Source of the DNA: Effusibacillus dendaii
GTDB lineage: Bacteria; Bacillota; Bacilli; Tumebacillales; Effusibacillaceae
DNA: 64,000 bases
Direction of reading: 5' to 3'
Assembly: GCF_015097055.1 (NCBI RefSeq)
Contig: NZ_AP023366.1
Location: forward strand, 3,251,001 to 3,315,000
Shown here: positions 44,449-52,917 of the stretch, in pieces
How the letters are laid out: every line of letters starts with the position of its first letter
How positions within the stretch are numbered: position 1 is the stretch's first letter
Made by a program: the position numbers and the translations under genes
Notes under the pieces: generated by a model
The model's database searches: none
What the model saw: only the letters and a program-made list of their open reading frames with translations
Told to the model about the DNA's origin: nothing

Positions 44449-45054
44449 ATGTCAGCTTCCCTTACTTCCAATATTCATTGGCATTCTGCTGCTGTAACGA
44501 AAAAGGATCGCCACCGGTTGAACGATCATAAAAGCTGTGTGATCTGGTTAACCGGATTGTCCGGTTCCGGTAAATCCACAATTGCCAACGCATTGGATAA
44601 ACGACTTTATGAGATGAGCATCCGAAGCTACGTTCTGGATGGAGATAATATTCGGCATGGATTGAACAAATCGCTGGGTTTCAGTCCGGAAGACAGGAAA
44701 GAAAACATCCGTCGAATTGCTGAAGTTGCCAAACTGTTTGTTGACGCCGGTACGATTTCGATTACCGCATTTATCTCCCCCTACCGTGAGGACCGTTTAT
44801 TGGCCCGAAATTTGCTGGAAGAAGGGGAGTTCATCGAAATTTACGTGAAATGCCCGATCGAACAGTGCGAGCAAAGGGATCCGAAAGGATTGTACAAGAA
44901 GGCCCGACGCGGAGAAATTCCTGATTTTACAGGTATTTCATCGCCATATGAGGAACCGGATTCACCCGAATTGGTTATCGAATCCAATCAATTGACAGTC
45001 GATGAGTGTGTGGATCAGATTGTTGACTTCTTAAAAAACAGAGGCATCGTTTAA
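44449..45054 (+). CDS. cysC: Adenylylsulfate kinase
   Basis: 201 residues from ATG 44449, with CAGGTGA five bases upstream. P-loop GLSGSGKST (about residue 36-44), [34 protein letters not shown], the FISPYREDR motif and [13 protein letters not shown] near the C-terminus are all present. It phosphorylates APS to PAPS. Last gene of the sulfate operon, 36 bases after sat; a terminator follows. As a separate protein (not fused to Sat). Confidence 0.95.
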   Translation: MSASLTSNIHWHSAAVTKKDRHRLNDHKSCVIWLTGLSGSGKSTIANALDKRLYEMSIRSYVLDGDNIRHGLNKSLGFSPEDRKENIRRIAEVAKLFVDAGTISITAFISPYREDRLLARNLLEEGEFIEIYVKCPIEQCEQRDPKGLYKKARRGEIPDFTGISSPYEEPDSPELVIESNQLTVDECVDQIVDFLKNRGIV

Positions 45055-45072
45055 GCGTCGTCTGTTGTTCCT

Positions 45073-45102
45073 AAGGCCAATCTTACTGGGTTGGTCTTTT
45101 TT
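45073..45102 (+). terminator. Terminator of the sulfate operon
   Basis: GGCCAATC (45075-45082) pairs with GGTTGGTC (45089-45096) with two wobbles, followed by TTTTTTC. Confidence 0.7.
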
Positions 45103-45243
45103 CTACAGCGGACGTGCAGGTATCGCTTTTCCGGACAGATGCTAAGAACTGCTTCCATGACAGAAATTCGAAACCGACTTTTTGACGACGTATCACATAC
45201 GCCGTGTCTCACTTGTCTCAAAACGAAGCCGGTTTCTTCTTCC

Positions 45244-45303
45244 CGCCCGGAAAGCATCGCATCTGAGTCCGCGCAAGCGGTACCCGAACCTCCGTTCCGG
45301 GCG
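45244..45303. other. Inverted repeat in a gene-free stretch
   Basis: The 318 bases 45103-45420 carry no convincing gene. Within them CGCCCGGAA (45244-45252) is the exact complement of TTCCGGGCG (45295-45303), enclosing a GNRA-type hairpin CCGC-GCAA-GCGG (45269-45280). It could be a structured RNA, a protein-binding site or a decayed coding region. It lies upstream of the desulfurase promoter. Confidence 0.3.
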
Positions 45304-45370
45304 ATGGCAACCCTGTCTGCTAAGCGCGGTACTTTTGCAAAGGAAGACTGTTTCCGGACTGGCAAGAAGA

Positions 45371-45400
45371 TTGTTGAAGTACCTCAATTGTTGATATACT
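45371..45400 (+). promoter_or_regulatory. Promoter of the cysteine desulfurase gene
   Basis: TTGTTG (45371-45376), 18-base spacer, TATACT (45395-45400). The start of transcription would fall about fifteen bases before the TTG codon, leaving a very short leader. Confidence 0.55.
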
Positions 45401-45421
45401 GACAAGAGGGAGTGAGCGAAT

Positions 45422-46561
45422 TTGCGCAATATATATATGGATCATGCAGCAACTACACCGGTCAGACGGGAAGTGATTGAAGCGATGACCGATGCTTTGC
45501 GGGAGTCGTTTGGCAACCCTTCCTCCGTTCACCAGTTCGGTCGAACGGTCCGCAAGCGGGTGGAGGAAGCACGCCGCAATACAGCAGAGGCGATTCAGGC
45601 GAAGCCGAAGGAAATCTATTTTACGAGCGGTGGCACGGAGGCAGACAATCTGGCGATCTTGGGGGCTGCTCGGGCTCATGCCGAAAAAGGCAAACATATT
45701 GTCACCTCGGCAGTGGAGCATCATGCCGTATTAGATGCCTGCCATTTTTTGGAGAAGCAGGGATTTGAGGTCACGGTATTGCCTGTTGACCAATTTGGGC
45801 AGGTGTCAGCTCAACAGTTAGAGAGCGCTCTGCGTGACGATACAATTCTTGTTTCCATCATGCATGCCAACAATGAAATTGGTACGATCAATCCGATTGA
45901 GGAGATCGGCCACATTTGTCGCGAACGCGGTGTCCTGTTTCATACGGATGCGGTTCAAAGTTTAGGAAAAATAAAGGTCGACGTCAATCGGCTGAACGTC
46001 GATTTGCTGACCGTTACAGGGCATAAAATATATGGTCCGAAAGGTACCGGAGCCTTATTTATAAGGGAAGGGATCAAGATCGATCCGCTTGTACACGGTG
46101 GCGGGCAAGAAAAGTCGATCCGTCCCGGCACGGAAAATGTGGCGGGAATTGTCGGTTTTGGAACGGCCATCCGACTTGCTGCCTCCGAACAGGAAGAAGA
46201 GGCGGAACGATTATCCGGGCTGCGTGACAGGTTGGTCGACGAGGTGATCCACTCGATTCCGGATACCCGATTGAACGGACATCCCACGATGCGGCTGCCG
46301 CACATTGCAAACTTTTCATTTCCCGGTACGGACGGCGAAATGTTAGTGCAGGGACTTGATTTTAAAGGAGTCGCCGTGTCAACCGGGTCCGCCTGTACAT
46401 CCGGTTCGGTAGATCCGTCGCATGTACTGGTTGCCATCGGATTGGAACGCGGCACCGCGCTTGCTTCTGTCCGCTTCAGTCTTGGTGTGCTGACAACCCA
46501 AGAGGATGTCGAATATGCGGCAGCTGCTTTGCGGGAGACGGTGCAGATGTTGCGTTCGTAA
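45422..46561 (+). CDS. Cysteine desulfurase (IscS/NifS class)
   Basis: 379 residues from TTG 45422, after a GAGGGAGTG site. Class V aminotransferase fold: YMDHAATTPVRREV at the start, TSGGTEADNLAI, VEHHAVLDAC, the PLP-binding lysine in LTVTGHKIYGPKGTGAL (about 200-205) and the active-site cysteine loop TGSACTSGSVDPSHVL (Cys about 324). It transfers sulfur from cysteine as persulfide for Fe-S clusters or tRNA thiolation. Without an adjacent iscU or mnmA it could serve either route, as for the several NifS-like enzymes of Bacillus. Followed by a rhodanese gene in the same direction. Confidence 0.9.
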   Translation: MRNIYMDHAATTPVRREVIEAMTDALRESFGNPSSVHQFGRTVRKRVEEARRNTAEAIQAKPKEIYFTSGGTEADNLAILGAARAHAEKGKHIVTSAVEHHAVLDACHFLEKQGFEVTVLPVDQFGQVSAQQLESALRDDTILVSIMHANNEIGTINPIEEIGHICRERGVLFHTDAVQSLGKIKVDVNRLNVDLLTVTGHKIYGPKGTGALFIREGIKIDPLVHGGGQEKSIRPGTENVAGIVGFGTAIRLAASEQEEEAERLSGLRDRLVDEVIHSIPDTRLNGHPTMRLPHIANFSFPGTDGEMLVQGLDFKGVAVSTGSACTSGSVDPSHVLVAIGLERGTALASVRFSLGVLTTQEDVEYAAAALRETVQMLRS

Positions 46562-46620
46562 GGCATCAGGTCCCGTTTATAACCGTATCGGGCATCTTTT
46601 GCAGTTGGGGAGTTGGTTGT

Positions 46621-46962
46621 ATGCAAGAAAACAAGGCGGAAGAAAAGCATATAGAACCGAAAGAATTTTTGCGTAAAATGCAGGGTGGCGAACTGGATGA
46701 TGCTTTTTTGCTGGATGTAAGGGAACCGTTTGAATGGTCGGACTTTCATTTGGATAAAGCCGTTTTGATCCCGATGCATACGATTCCGGCGCGGATTCAT
46801 GAGATTCCCCGCGACAAACCGGTTTATTGTCTGTGCGCTCACGGAATTCGATCTTATTATACAACCATGTACCTGCTGGAAAACAGTTATTCTGACGTGA
46901 CAAACGTTCGCGGCGGCATGTGTGAAATCGAACGGTATATGAAAGCGACAGGCGCAGATTGA
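46621..46962 (+). CDS. Rhodanese-like sulfurtransferase domain protein
   Basis: 113 residues, single rhodanese domain. LLDVREPFEWSDFHLDKAVLIPMHTI is the classic start and YCLCAHGIRSYYTTMYLLE (about 75-93) the active-site loop with the persulfide cysteine. The loop CAHGIRS is the usual six-residue type of sulfur carriers rather than a phosphatase. ATG 46621 follows a TTGGGGAG site. Next to the desulfurase gene, it may relay sulfane sulfur. It is convergent with the BtuF-like gene, ending 20 bases before it. Confidence 0.88.
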   Translation: MQENKAEEKHIEPKEFLRKMQGGELDDAFLLDVREPFEWSDFHLDKAVLIPMHTIPARIHEIPRDKPVYCLCAHGIRSYYTTMYLLENSYSDVTNVRGGMCEIERYMKATGAD

Positions 46963-46982
46963 TTTTGAAAATGCAGCAATGA

Positions 46983-47759
46983 TCAAACCGAATGCAGCAA
47001 GGAAGCCAACTGTTCGAGACCGTCAAATAAGCGTTGCGACGGACGGCAATAGAGTCCCTCTTCCAGCACATGAATTCGATTGTTGCGTATGGCCGGAATT
47101 ATCTGCCAACCTTGCCGGGAAACAATTTTGTTCACATCGATTCGTTTGGGATCCACTCCTGGCCAACAAATGAGCATAAAATCCGGGCGGGATGAGATAA
47201 TTTGTTCGCCCGTCTGGTCAACCACACGATCACCCGGTTGATCGCCAAATATATTCGTTCCGCCAGCAAGACGGCTGATTTCAGTCAACCAGGAATTGGC
47301 TGCCGGTGAGATAAAGGGACGGGGCCACCATTCCCAATAAAGTTTGGGCGTGTAAGCGCGATCTGCAACCTGTTCACAGACACGGGCTACTCGTTCCTGT
47401 AAGGAAATATTCAGTTCGTTTGCCTGTTTCTCCGTTCCGGTTGCATGTCCCAGCAATCGGATGTCCTCATAAATTTCCTCAATTGATTTCGGATTTAACA
47501 CTACATGGGGGATTCCCCGTTCTTGCAGCTGTTCTACGTTCTTTTCCATACCGGGTACAGAAAGTGACGCGATCACCAAATCCGGCCGAAAAGACTCCAG
47601 CTTATCCATATCAATCGACAAATCGGGACCGAGGTGGGGGAGCTGTTTCGTTTGTTCGACAGGCCAATCGGAGTAATCGTCAATGGCAACCACCTGATCC
47701 AGTATACCAAGCGCATGCAAAATTTCCGTATTGCTGGGGCAAATTGAAATAATCCGCAT
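46983..47759 (-). CDS. BtuF-like helical-backbone metal/cobalamin-binding protein without signal peptide
   Basis: 258 residues from the ATG at the complement of 47759 (GGGGAGG site). The periplasmic-binding-III fold is clear: ISICPSNTEILHALGILDQVVAIDDYSDWP, LPHLGPDLSIDMDKLESFRPDLVIAS, and the closing RQGWQIIPAIRNNRIHVLEEG. The helical backbone pattern matches cobalamin-binding BtuF-like proteins. It begins directly with the first beta strand, so no secretion signal or lipobox is present; the start with the ribosome site cannot be moved to include one, because the 11 extra codons upstream (from 47792) are not hydrophobic enough. This points to a cytoplasmic role, as in other such unsignalled members; the ligand is unproven. 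Confidence 0.8.
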   Translation of the reverse strand: MRIISICPSNTEILHALGILDQVVAIDDYSDWPVEQTKQLPHLGPDLSIDMDKLESFRPDLVIASLSVPGMEKNVEQLQERGIPHVVLNPKSIEEIYEDIRLLGHATGTEKQANELNISLQERVARVCEQVADRAYTPKLYWEWWPRPFISPAANSWLTEISRLAGGTNIFGDQPGDRVVDQTGEQIISSRPDFMLICWPGVDPKRIDVNKIVSRQGWQIIPAIRNNRIHVLEEGLYCRPSQRLFDGLEQLASLLHSV

Positions 47760-47888
47760 GAGAAACCTCCCCAAAACAAATTTGTTCACCAAATCTCCAA
47801 GTACAAAGAATCATAGACAATTGTGATTCCCAGGCCGGTCATGTACAATGGGAAAAGCAAGGGTTAATGACAGAGGTGAATTATACAT

Positions 47889-48146
47889 ATGGTAATGATT
47901 ATTCTTTTAGCGCTGCTGGCGCTGATCGTCTCGTTTGGCGTCGGGTTTATCTTAAACATGTTAACGAAATTCTATCTGACCAGCAGTATCGTATTTGTTG
48001 CTCTATTTATTTACATTATGGTAAGAGTGCAAGGCGGTTTGCAAGGGGGAGATTGGCTGCTTTTGGCATTGCTTGCGGTTGGTTCGTTTGCCAGCTCGAT
48101 GACGATTCGCACTTTAAAAAACCGCGGATTTCGCATGTTCCAATAA
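47889..48146 (+). CDS. YuiB-like small membrane protein
   Basis: 85 residues with three hydrophobic segments (MIILLALLALIVSFGVGFIL, SSIVFVALFIYIMVRV, WLLLALLAVGSFASSM) and a basic tail (RTLKNRGFRMF). The pattern matches YuiB of Bacillus, a small conserved membrane protein of unknown function. The gene starts at ATG 47889 after an AGAGGTG site. Followed by a strong terminator. Confidence 0.7.
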   Translation: MVMIILLALLALIVSFGVGFILNMLTKFYLTSSIVFVALFIYIMVRVQGGLQGGDWLLLALLAVGSFASSMTIRTLKNRGFRMFQ

Positions 48147-48196
48147 TCACAAAAAATCGATAGCTGCTGAAGAGTCGATAACTGCCGGATAAGTCG

Positions 48197-48232
48197 AAAA
48201 TCCCGAACCGCTCGTTGGTTCGGGATTTTGTT
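48197..48232. terminator. Bidirectional terminator
   Basis: AAAATCCCGAACC (48197-48209) pairs with GGTTCGGGATTTT (48217-48229), between the convergent YuiB-like and pyrophosphatase genes. Confidence 0.9.
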
Positions 48233-48252
48233 GTGATTTTGCGAATAGATCC

Positions 48253-48744
48253 TTATTGTTTTTGATAACGGGCTTTGCACTCTTCAATCAAGCGGGCTGC
48301 CACGTCAACTCCCTGCCAGCCTTCAATCGATACTTTTTTGTTTTCGAGATCTTTATACACCTGGAAGAAGTGGGCGATCTCCTTTAAAACGTGCGGTGCC
48401 ACATCATCCAAACTATGTACTTCCTTAAAGCGGGGATCTTCTGTCGGGACAGCCAGCAATTTTTCGTCTTTCCCCTTATCGTCGGTCATGATCAGAACTC
48501 CGATGACGCGCGCATCAATCACACAGCCCGGAAACGTCGGGAATGTGGTAAGCACCAGCACATCAAGCGGATCGCCGTCTTCTGCCAATGTGTTTTCAAT
48601 ATATCCGTATTCGGTTGGGTAGTGCATGGGGGAAAACAAAACGCGATCCAGTTTGAAACGGCCAGCTTCTTTGTCGAATTCATACTTGTTTTGGCTGCCA
48701 GTCGGGATTTCAATCAAAGCTTCTACTACTAACGAATTGGACAT
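48253..48744 (-). CDS. ppa: Inorganic pyrophosphatase (family I)
   Basis: 163 residues from the ATG at the complement of 48744, preceded by GGAGGATA; an upstream in-frame start lacks a site. Motifs: EIPTGSQNKYEFDKEAGRFKLDRVLF (about 8-33), YPTEYGYIENTLAEDGDPLDVLVL with the metal-binding D-G-D-P-L-D-V (about 60-66), and the late KDLENKKVSIEGW. Hydrolyses pyrophosphate, driving Sat, AcsA and polymer synthesis reactions. The length is typical of soluble family I enzymes of bacteria, as opposed to the family II enzyme of B. subtilis. Confidence 0.93.
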   Translation of the reverse strand: MSNSLVVEALIEIPTGSQNKYEFDKEAGRFKLDRVLFSPMHYPTEYGYIENTLAEDGDPLDVLVLTTFPTFPGCVIDARVIGVLIMTDDKGKDEKLLAVPTEDPRFKEVHSLDDVAPHVLKEIAHFFQVYKDLENKKVSIEGWQGVDVAARLIEECKARYQKQ

Positions 48745-48910
48745 GTAAATAATATCCTCCTTAAGCAAATTCATCCCTCATTATAACAACAAAGAGACGG
48801 AGTGACAATCGGTGGGTTGATTGATGACCGCAGTGGGCTGACGGTTTTATTTTATGTATGCTACAATATGTTCAAATATTAAAATAATTTTGAATCAAGG
48901 AGTGGGGCGT

Positions 48911-50593
48911 GTGGAGCACAATCTGAAAGATTATGACGAAGCGGTCAAAAACGTAACCTGGCAGGAGGAAGAACGGTTTTTCTCCTGGCATGAAACCGGG
49001 AAAGTCAATATTGCGCATGAAGCGATTGATCGCCATGCGTTATCATCCCAGAAAGACAGGACAGCCTTGCTGTTTAAAGATGACACCCGGGAAGAAGTGT
49101 ACAGTTTCGCAGAATTGAAAGCGCTTTCGGATAAATTCGCTGTTGTCCTGCGCAAAATCGGCATCAGCAAAGGGGATCGCGTGTTTATTTTCATGCCGCG
49201 CTGCCCCGAGCTGTATATCGCGCTGCTGGGGATTGTCAAAATCGGTGCGATTGCCGGTCCCTTGTTTGAAGCGTTTATGGAGGAAGCGGTCAAAGACCGG
49301 CTGCAGGACAGCGGAGCGGTAGCGGTTGTCACGACGCCCAAATTAAAACAAAGAATTTTGCGGGATCAGCTTCCCGATCTGAAACATCTGATTTTGGTCG
49401 GAACAGAAGAAGTCGGACCCGGCGAAATTTCCTATGAAAGGGAAATGGCTGTCGCATCGGCCGATTTTCAGATCGAATGGATGCAGCGGGAAGATCCTTA
49501 CATCATTCATTACACCTCCGGTTCAACGGGAAAACCGAAAGGGGTTGTGCACGTTCACAATGCGATGATTCATCAGCATCGTTCCGGCAGGTGGGCATAC
49601 GATTTGCGTCAGGGAGACGTATTTTGGTGTACAGCAGATCCCGGTTGGGTAACCGGAACATCGGCGGGTATGTTTGCTCCTTGGCTAAACGGGGTAACGG
49701 TGGTGTTGCGAGGCGGTCGCTTTAATCCGGAAGATTGGTACGATACGATCGAACGTTTTAAAGTGACCGTCTGGTTTGTAGCTCCCACCGCGTTTCGCAT
49801 GTTGATGGCGGCCGGCGCTGATGTAGTGCGGAAATTCAATCTGTCTTCCCTGCGCCACATTTTATCGGCGGGTGAGCCGCTCAATCCGGAAGTCTACCGG
49901 TGGGGATTGGAAGCGTTTAAAATCGGTATTCACGACAACTGGTGGATGACAGAAACCGGTTCGACAACGATCAGCAATTTTCCGTCGGTGCCAATCAAGC
50001 CCGGTTCAATGGGGAAACCGGTACCCGGCATTTATGCAACGATTGTTGACGACCAAGGCAATGAGCTGCCGCCCAACCAGATGGGTAATCTGGCTATCCG
50101 TACCGGATGGCCGGCCATGATGCGGGCGATTTGGAACAATCCGGCCAAATACGAAGAATATTTCCGTTTAAAAGGTTGGTATATCTCAGGGGACTCTGCT
50201 TATAAAGACGAAGATGGCTACTTCTGGTTCCAGGGACGAATCGATGATGTAATCAACACTTCTGGCGAACGGGTCGGCCCGTTTGAGGTGGAAAGCCGTC
50301 TGGTCGAGCATCCGGCTGTCGCGGAAGCGGGTGTGATCGGCAAACCGGACCCGGTCAGGGGAGAAATTATCAAAGCGTTCATCTCACTGCGTACCGGTTA
50401 TCAACCAAGCGATGAATTGAAAGAAGAGATTGCCCAGTTCGTCAAAACGGGCTTGGCCGCTCATGCCGCTCCGCGCGAAATCGAATTTCGCGATAAACTC
50501 CCGAAAACACGTTCCGGAAAAATCATGCGGCGGGTGTTGAAAGCATGGGAGCTGGGCCTGCCAACAGGCGACCTTTCCACGATGGAAGACTGA
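48911..50593 (+). CDS. acsA: Acetyl-CoA synthetase
   Basis: 560 residues from GTG 48911, eight bases after AAGGAG; upstream frame to 48854 has no site. Acyl-CoA synthetase motifs: YTSGSTGKPKGVVHVHNAMI (P-loop, about 205), WCTADPGWVTGTSAGMFAPWL, HILSAGEPLNPEVYRWG, DNWWMTETGS, LKGWYISGDSAYKDEDGYFWFQGRIDDVINTSGERVGPFEVES, and KTRSGKIMRRVLKAW with the acetylatable lysine. The WWMTETG signature marks acetyl/propionyl-CoA synthetases. Converts acetate, ATP and CoA to acetyl-CoA. Downstream lies an acetate-symporter-like gene (52914), consistent with acetate use. Confidence 0.92.
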   Translation: MEHNLKDYDEAVKNVTWQEEERFFSWHETGKVNIAHEAIDRHALSSQKDRTALLFKDDTREEVYSFAELKALSDKFAVVLRKIGISKGDRVFIFMPRCPELYIALLGIVKIGAIAGPLFEAFMEEAVKDRLQDSGAVAVVTTPKLKQRILRDQLPDLKHLILVGTEEVGPGEISYEREMAVASADFQIEWMQREDPYIIHYTSGSTGKPKGVVHVHNAMIHQHRSGRWAYDLRQGDVFWCTADPGWVTGTSAGMFAPWLNGVTVVLRGGRFNPEDWYDTIERFKVTVWFVAPTAFRMLMAAGADVVRKFNLSSLRHILSAGEPLNPEVYRWGLEAFKIGIHDNWWMTETGSTTISNFPSVPIKPGSMGKPVPGIYATIVDDQGNELPPNQMGNLAIRTGWPAMMRAIWNNPAKYEEYFRLKGWYISGDSAYKDEDGYFWFQGRIDDVINTSGERVGPFEVESRLVEHPAVAEAGVIGKPDPVRGEIIKAFISLRTGYQPSDELKEEIAQFVKTGLAAHAAPREIEFRDKLPKTRSGKIMRRVLKAWELGLPTGDLSTMED

Positions 50594-50684
50594 TGGATAA
50601 CAGATTGGCGGAAACGGTTGACTACCATTTAATAAACACATTATAATCGGAATAGGAATGACTTCCATTCAGATTTATACGATT

Positions 50685-50936
50685 TCTTCGTTAGGTGAGG
50701 CTTCTGCATAGATCAGACGCCACTGCCCGGAAACGTCGAGAGACGCCAATGGGTTAACAGGTATTACCGGCTTAAGGTTTTACCTAATGTGGCTGAGCCG
50801 AAAGGTTCTAGCTATGTATGTGCTAAAGCTTGGACGAGTGAAGAAGGCGAATGGTTGTGAATCATTCGGTGATTTTGCTGATGATTCATTACGATTATGT
50901 TTGCTGTGAGCCTTCAATTTTTGAAGGCTCTTTTTA
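50685..50936 (+). promoter_or_regulatory. M-box (ykoK) magnesium riboswitch with terminator
   Basis: The stretch 50594-50990 is gene-free but holds the M-box consensus: CTTCGTTAGGTGAGGCTTCT at the start (about 50686), ATAGATCAGACGCCACTGCC, GAAACGTCGAGAGACGCCAA and a GGGTTAACAGG segment, then a conserved GAAGGCGAATGGTTGTG. It ends with a terminator GAGCCTTCAA-TTT-TTGAAGGCTC (50908-50930) plus T run. High Mg2+ would end transcription before the corA gene 55 bases downstream. Known M-boxes mainly precede mgtE or other magnesium transporters. Confidence 0.92.
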
Positions 50937-50990
50937 CATTTTTTGCACATCCTAACCCCATGGAGTTCCGAACGGAAAGGAGGTCGCGCT

Positions 50991-51962
50991 ATGATTAAAA
51001 CCTACTTTTATAATCATGAAGAAAAGAAAATGTACCACGATGTCGATCTTCTGCGCAAAGGGGAGCTTTTGCAGAACGAACAGAACCTGCTGTGGATCGA
51101 TCTATACAACTGTACGGTTGACGAACTGAAGTTTGTGGGAAACATATTCGATTTTCACCCATTGGCGATTGAGGACTGTCTGCATGATTCGCCGCGTTCG
51201 AAAGTGGACAATTACGACGATTATTATTTCTTCGTGTTCCACGCGCTGCGTTATGACGAAGAAAGTGAGCGCGAGATCACTACAGAAGAGTTGAACGTGT
51301 TTCTCAGCAAAAACTATATTGTTACGGTGCATCAAAATCCGCTTCATTCAATCGGACGAATTGCGGCTCGCTCACTGCGGGAACCGCATTTTATGAACAA
51401 AGGTCCTGATTTTCTTTTATATTCGATTGTCGATGGGATTACGGACGAGTATTTTCCGATCATGGAACGAATCTCCACGCGGATTGACGAATTGGAAGAC
51501 GAGATGTATGAACATCCGGCCCAGGAGATCACCGAAGAGTTCCTCGCGCTGAAACGCACCATTGTCTTGATCCGCCGGGTCATTCAGCCGAAAAAACGGA
51601 TCTTCGCCAATGTGGGTGGCCGCTATTCGTTTGACGTGCAGGAAGAGAACGTCCCCTATTTTATCGACCTGGTTGACCATTTGGAGCGAATAGCCGACTC
51701 GCTCGAAGTGTTCCGTGACCTCGTATCCGGTGCGATGGAAACCTATTATTCGCTCGTTACCAGCCGGACCAACGAGGCGATGCGGGTGCTGACGATCATA
51801 TCGACGGTTATGATGCCGCTGACGTTCATAACCGGATTTTTTGGAATGAATGTGCCGATTCCGTTTCAATCGCACGGGTGGGAAACGGCTGGAATCACCA
51901 TTCTGATGATTTTGTTGACCGTCTGGATGTTAAAAGTGTTCCGCAACAAAAAATGGATTTGA
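50991..51962 (+). CDS. corA: CorA-family magnesium transporter
   Basis: 323 residues from ATG 50991 (AAGGAGGTCG site). A long cytoplasmic N-terminal domain (about residues 1-260, with helix-rich parts such as LDELEDEMYEHPAQEITEEF-like segment) precedes two C-terminal helices: STVMMPLTFITGFFGMNVPIPF with the GMN selectivity motif (about 293-295) and GWETAGITILMILLTVWML. CorA pentamers import Mg2+ (or Co2+/Ni2+). Its control by the upstream M-box supports magnesium as the main substrate. Cytoplasmic C-terminus ends KVFRNKKWI. Confidence 0.94.
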   Translation: MIKTYFYNHEEKKMYHDVDLLRKGELLQNEQNLLWIDLYNCTVDELKFVGNIFDFHPLAIEDCLHDSPRSKVDNYDDYYFFVFHALRYDEESEREITTEELNVFLSKNYIVTVHQNPLHSIGRIAARSLREPHFMNKGPDFLLYSIVDGITDEYFPIMERISTRIDELEDEMYEHPAQEITEEFLALKRTIVLIRRVIQPKKRIFANVGGRYSFDVQEENVPYFIDLVDHLERIADSLEVFRDLVSGAMETYYSLVTSRTNEAMRVLTIISTVMMPLTFITGFFGMNVPIPFQSHGWETAGITILMILLTVWMLKVFRNKKWI

Positions 51963-52014
51963 GCTGATCCCCCTTTCTCCTAAGGGGGATTGCTGTTTGA
52001 AAGGATGTTTCGAT

Positions 52015-52395
52015 ATGGAGGAATCGATCCCGCAAGAATTGCTTGATTATGTCCAGTATATGAAAGAAAGCCGATACTTTGACGCGCATGAAGTGCTGGA
52101 GGAGTTGTGGCACAGCGACCGAAACGATTTTTACAAAGGATTGATCCAGATTGCGGTGGCCTTGTTTCATCTGCGCAATGGGAACATCAAAGGAGCCAGA
52201 CATTTGTTTAAACGGGCAAGGCATTTGCTGACGCCCTGTCTTCCCGCATACCGACGCGTAGATGTCCGCTGCCTGATTGATTATCTGAATGATTGTTTAC
52301 AGGTTATACCTGACGTAACCGAATTGGAGAGAAATGAGGTCGAACGCTTAGGGATACAAAATCCGCATATTGTGTTCAATAATTTGGAAATCTGA
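52015..52395 (+). CDS. DUF309 domain protein
   Basis: 126 residues from ATG 52015, after AAAGGATG; an in-frame TTG at 51997 is possible. The family signature is YFDAHEVLEELWHSDRNDFYKGLIQIAVALFHLRNGNIKGARHLFKRARHLL (about residues 20-72). DUF309 proteins are small helical proteins with a conserved D-A-H-E-x-x-E-x-W motif; they may bind metal or nucleic acid, but function is unknown. It follows corA by 52 bases and a hairpin ATCCCCCTT/AAGGGGGAT without a T run. Confidence 0.8.
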   Translation: MEESIPQELLDYVQYMKESRYFDAHEVLEELWHSDRNDFYKGLIQIAVALFHLRNGNIKGARHLFKRARHLLTPCLPAYRRVDVRCLIDYLNDCLQVIPDVTELERNEVERLGIQNPHIVFNNLEI

Positions 52396-52425
52396 CAACT
52401 TTAATATGATTTAAAAATATTGCCA

Positions 52426-52454
52426 TTGTCGTTAACCGGGGAACATGCTATATT
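52426..52454 (+). promoter_or_regulatory. Promoter of the DUF485-symporter operon
   Basis: TTGTCG (52426-52431), 17-base spacer, TATATT (52449-52454). About 95 bases of leader precede the ATG at 52552. Confidence 0.55.
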
Positions 52455-52551
52455 AATTTCACAAGCGGAATTATCAGATAAGTCGGTTAGGTCACACTAC
52501 GGATTTTTTTCTGAAAATTCCGCTTAAAATTTACCGAAAAGGGGGAAGAAT

Positions 52552-52917
52552 ATGCAACCCGATTTGAACAAGAATGTAAACGCTTCCATTAGGGCGGGAA
52601 AAGCAAGCGGCTGGTCAAGCGAGGTGATGCAATCTTCTGCATTCCAATCGCTGATTGCCCAGAAACGCAACTTCATCGTACCGGCAACTGTCTTCTTTCT
52701 CGTATTTTACTTTATTCTGCCGATTCTAACCGGATTTACCACCTCGCTCAACGGAAAAGTAATCGGTGTCATTAACTGGGCTTATCTATACGCTTTTGCA
52801 CAGTTTATCATGACATGGGGTTTATGCCACCTGTATATGAGCAAAGCAAACGGATATGACAAGTTAGTCGACCAGATCAAACAAGAATTTGGCGCGAAAG
52901 GGGCAAAATCAGAGTGA
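52552..52917 (+). CDS. DUF485 inner-membrane protein
   Basis: 121 residues with a hydrophilic start, then two helices (NFIVPATVFFLVFYFILPILTGF-type segment at about 42-65, and WAYLYAFAQFIMTWGLCHLYM at about 83-103) and a charged tail. DUF485 (YjcH-like) proteins are encoded directly upstream of acetate symporters in many bacteria and are thought to be their partner. It has a GGGGGAAG site before ATG 52552 and overlaps the next gene (GTGA). Confidence 0.85.
   Translation: MQPDLNKNVNASIRAGKASGWSSEVMQSSAFQSLIAQKRNFIVPATVFFLVFYFILPILTGFTTSLNGKVIGVINWAYLYAFAQFIMTWGLCHLYMSKANGYDKLVDQIKQEFGAKGAKSE

Noticed and set aside
45105-45402. ORFs on both strands in the gap after cysC
   Set aside because: Low-quality sequence with no homology and no ribosome site; the frames conflict with each other.
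51965-51995. Hairpin ATCCCCCTT/AAGGGGGAT as a terminator of corA
   Set aside because: No T run follows and the DUF309 ribosome site starts directly after; it may only reduce read-through.
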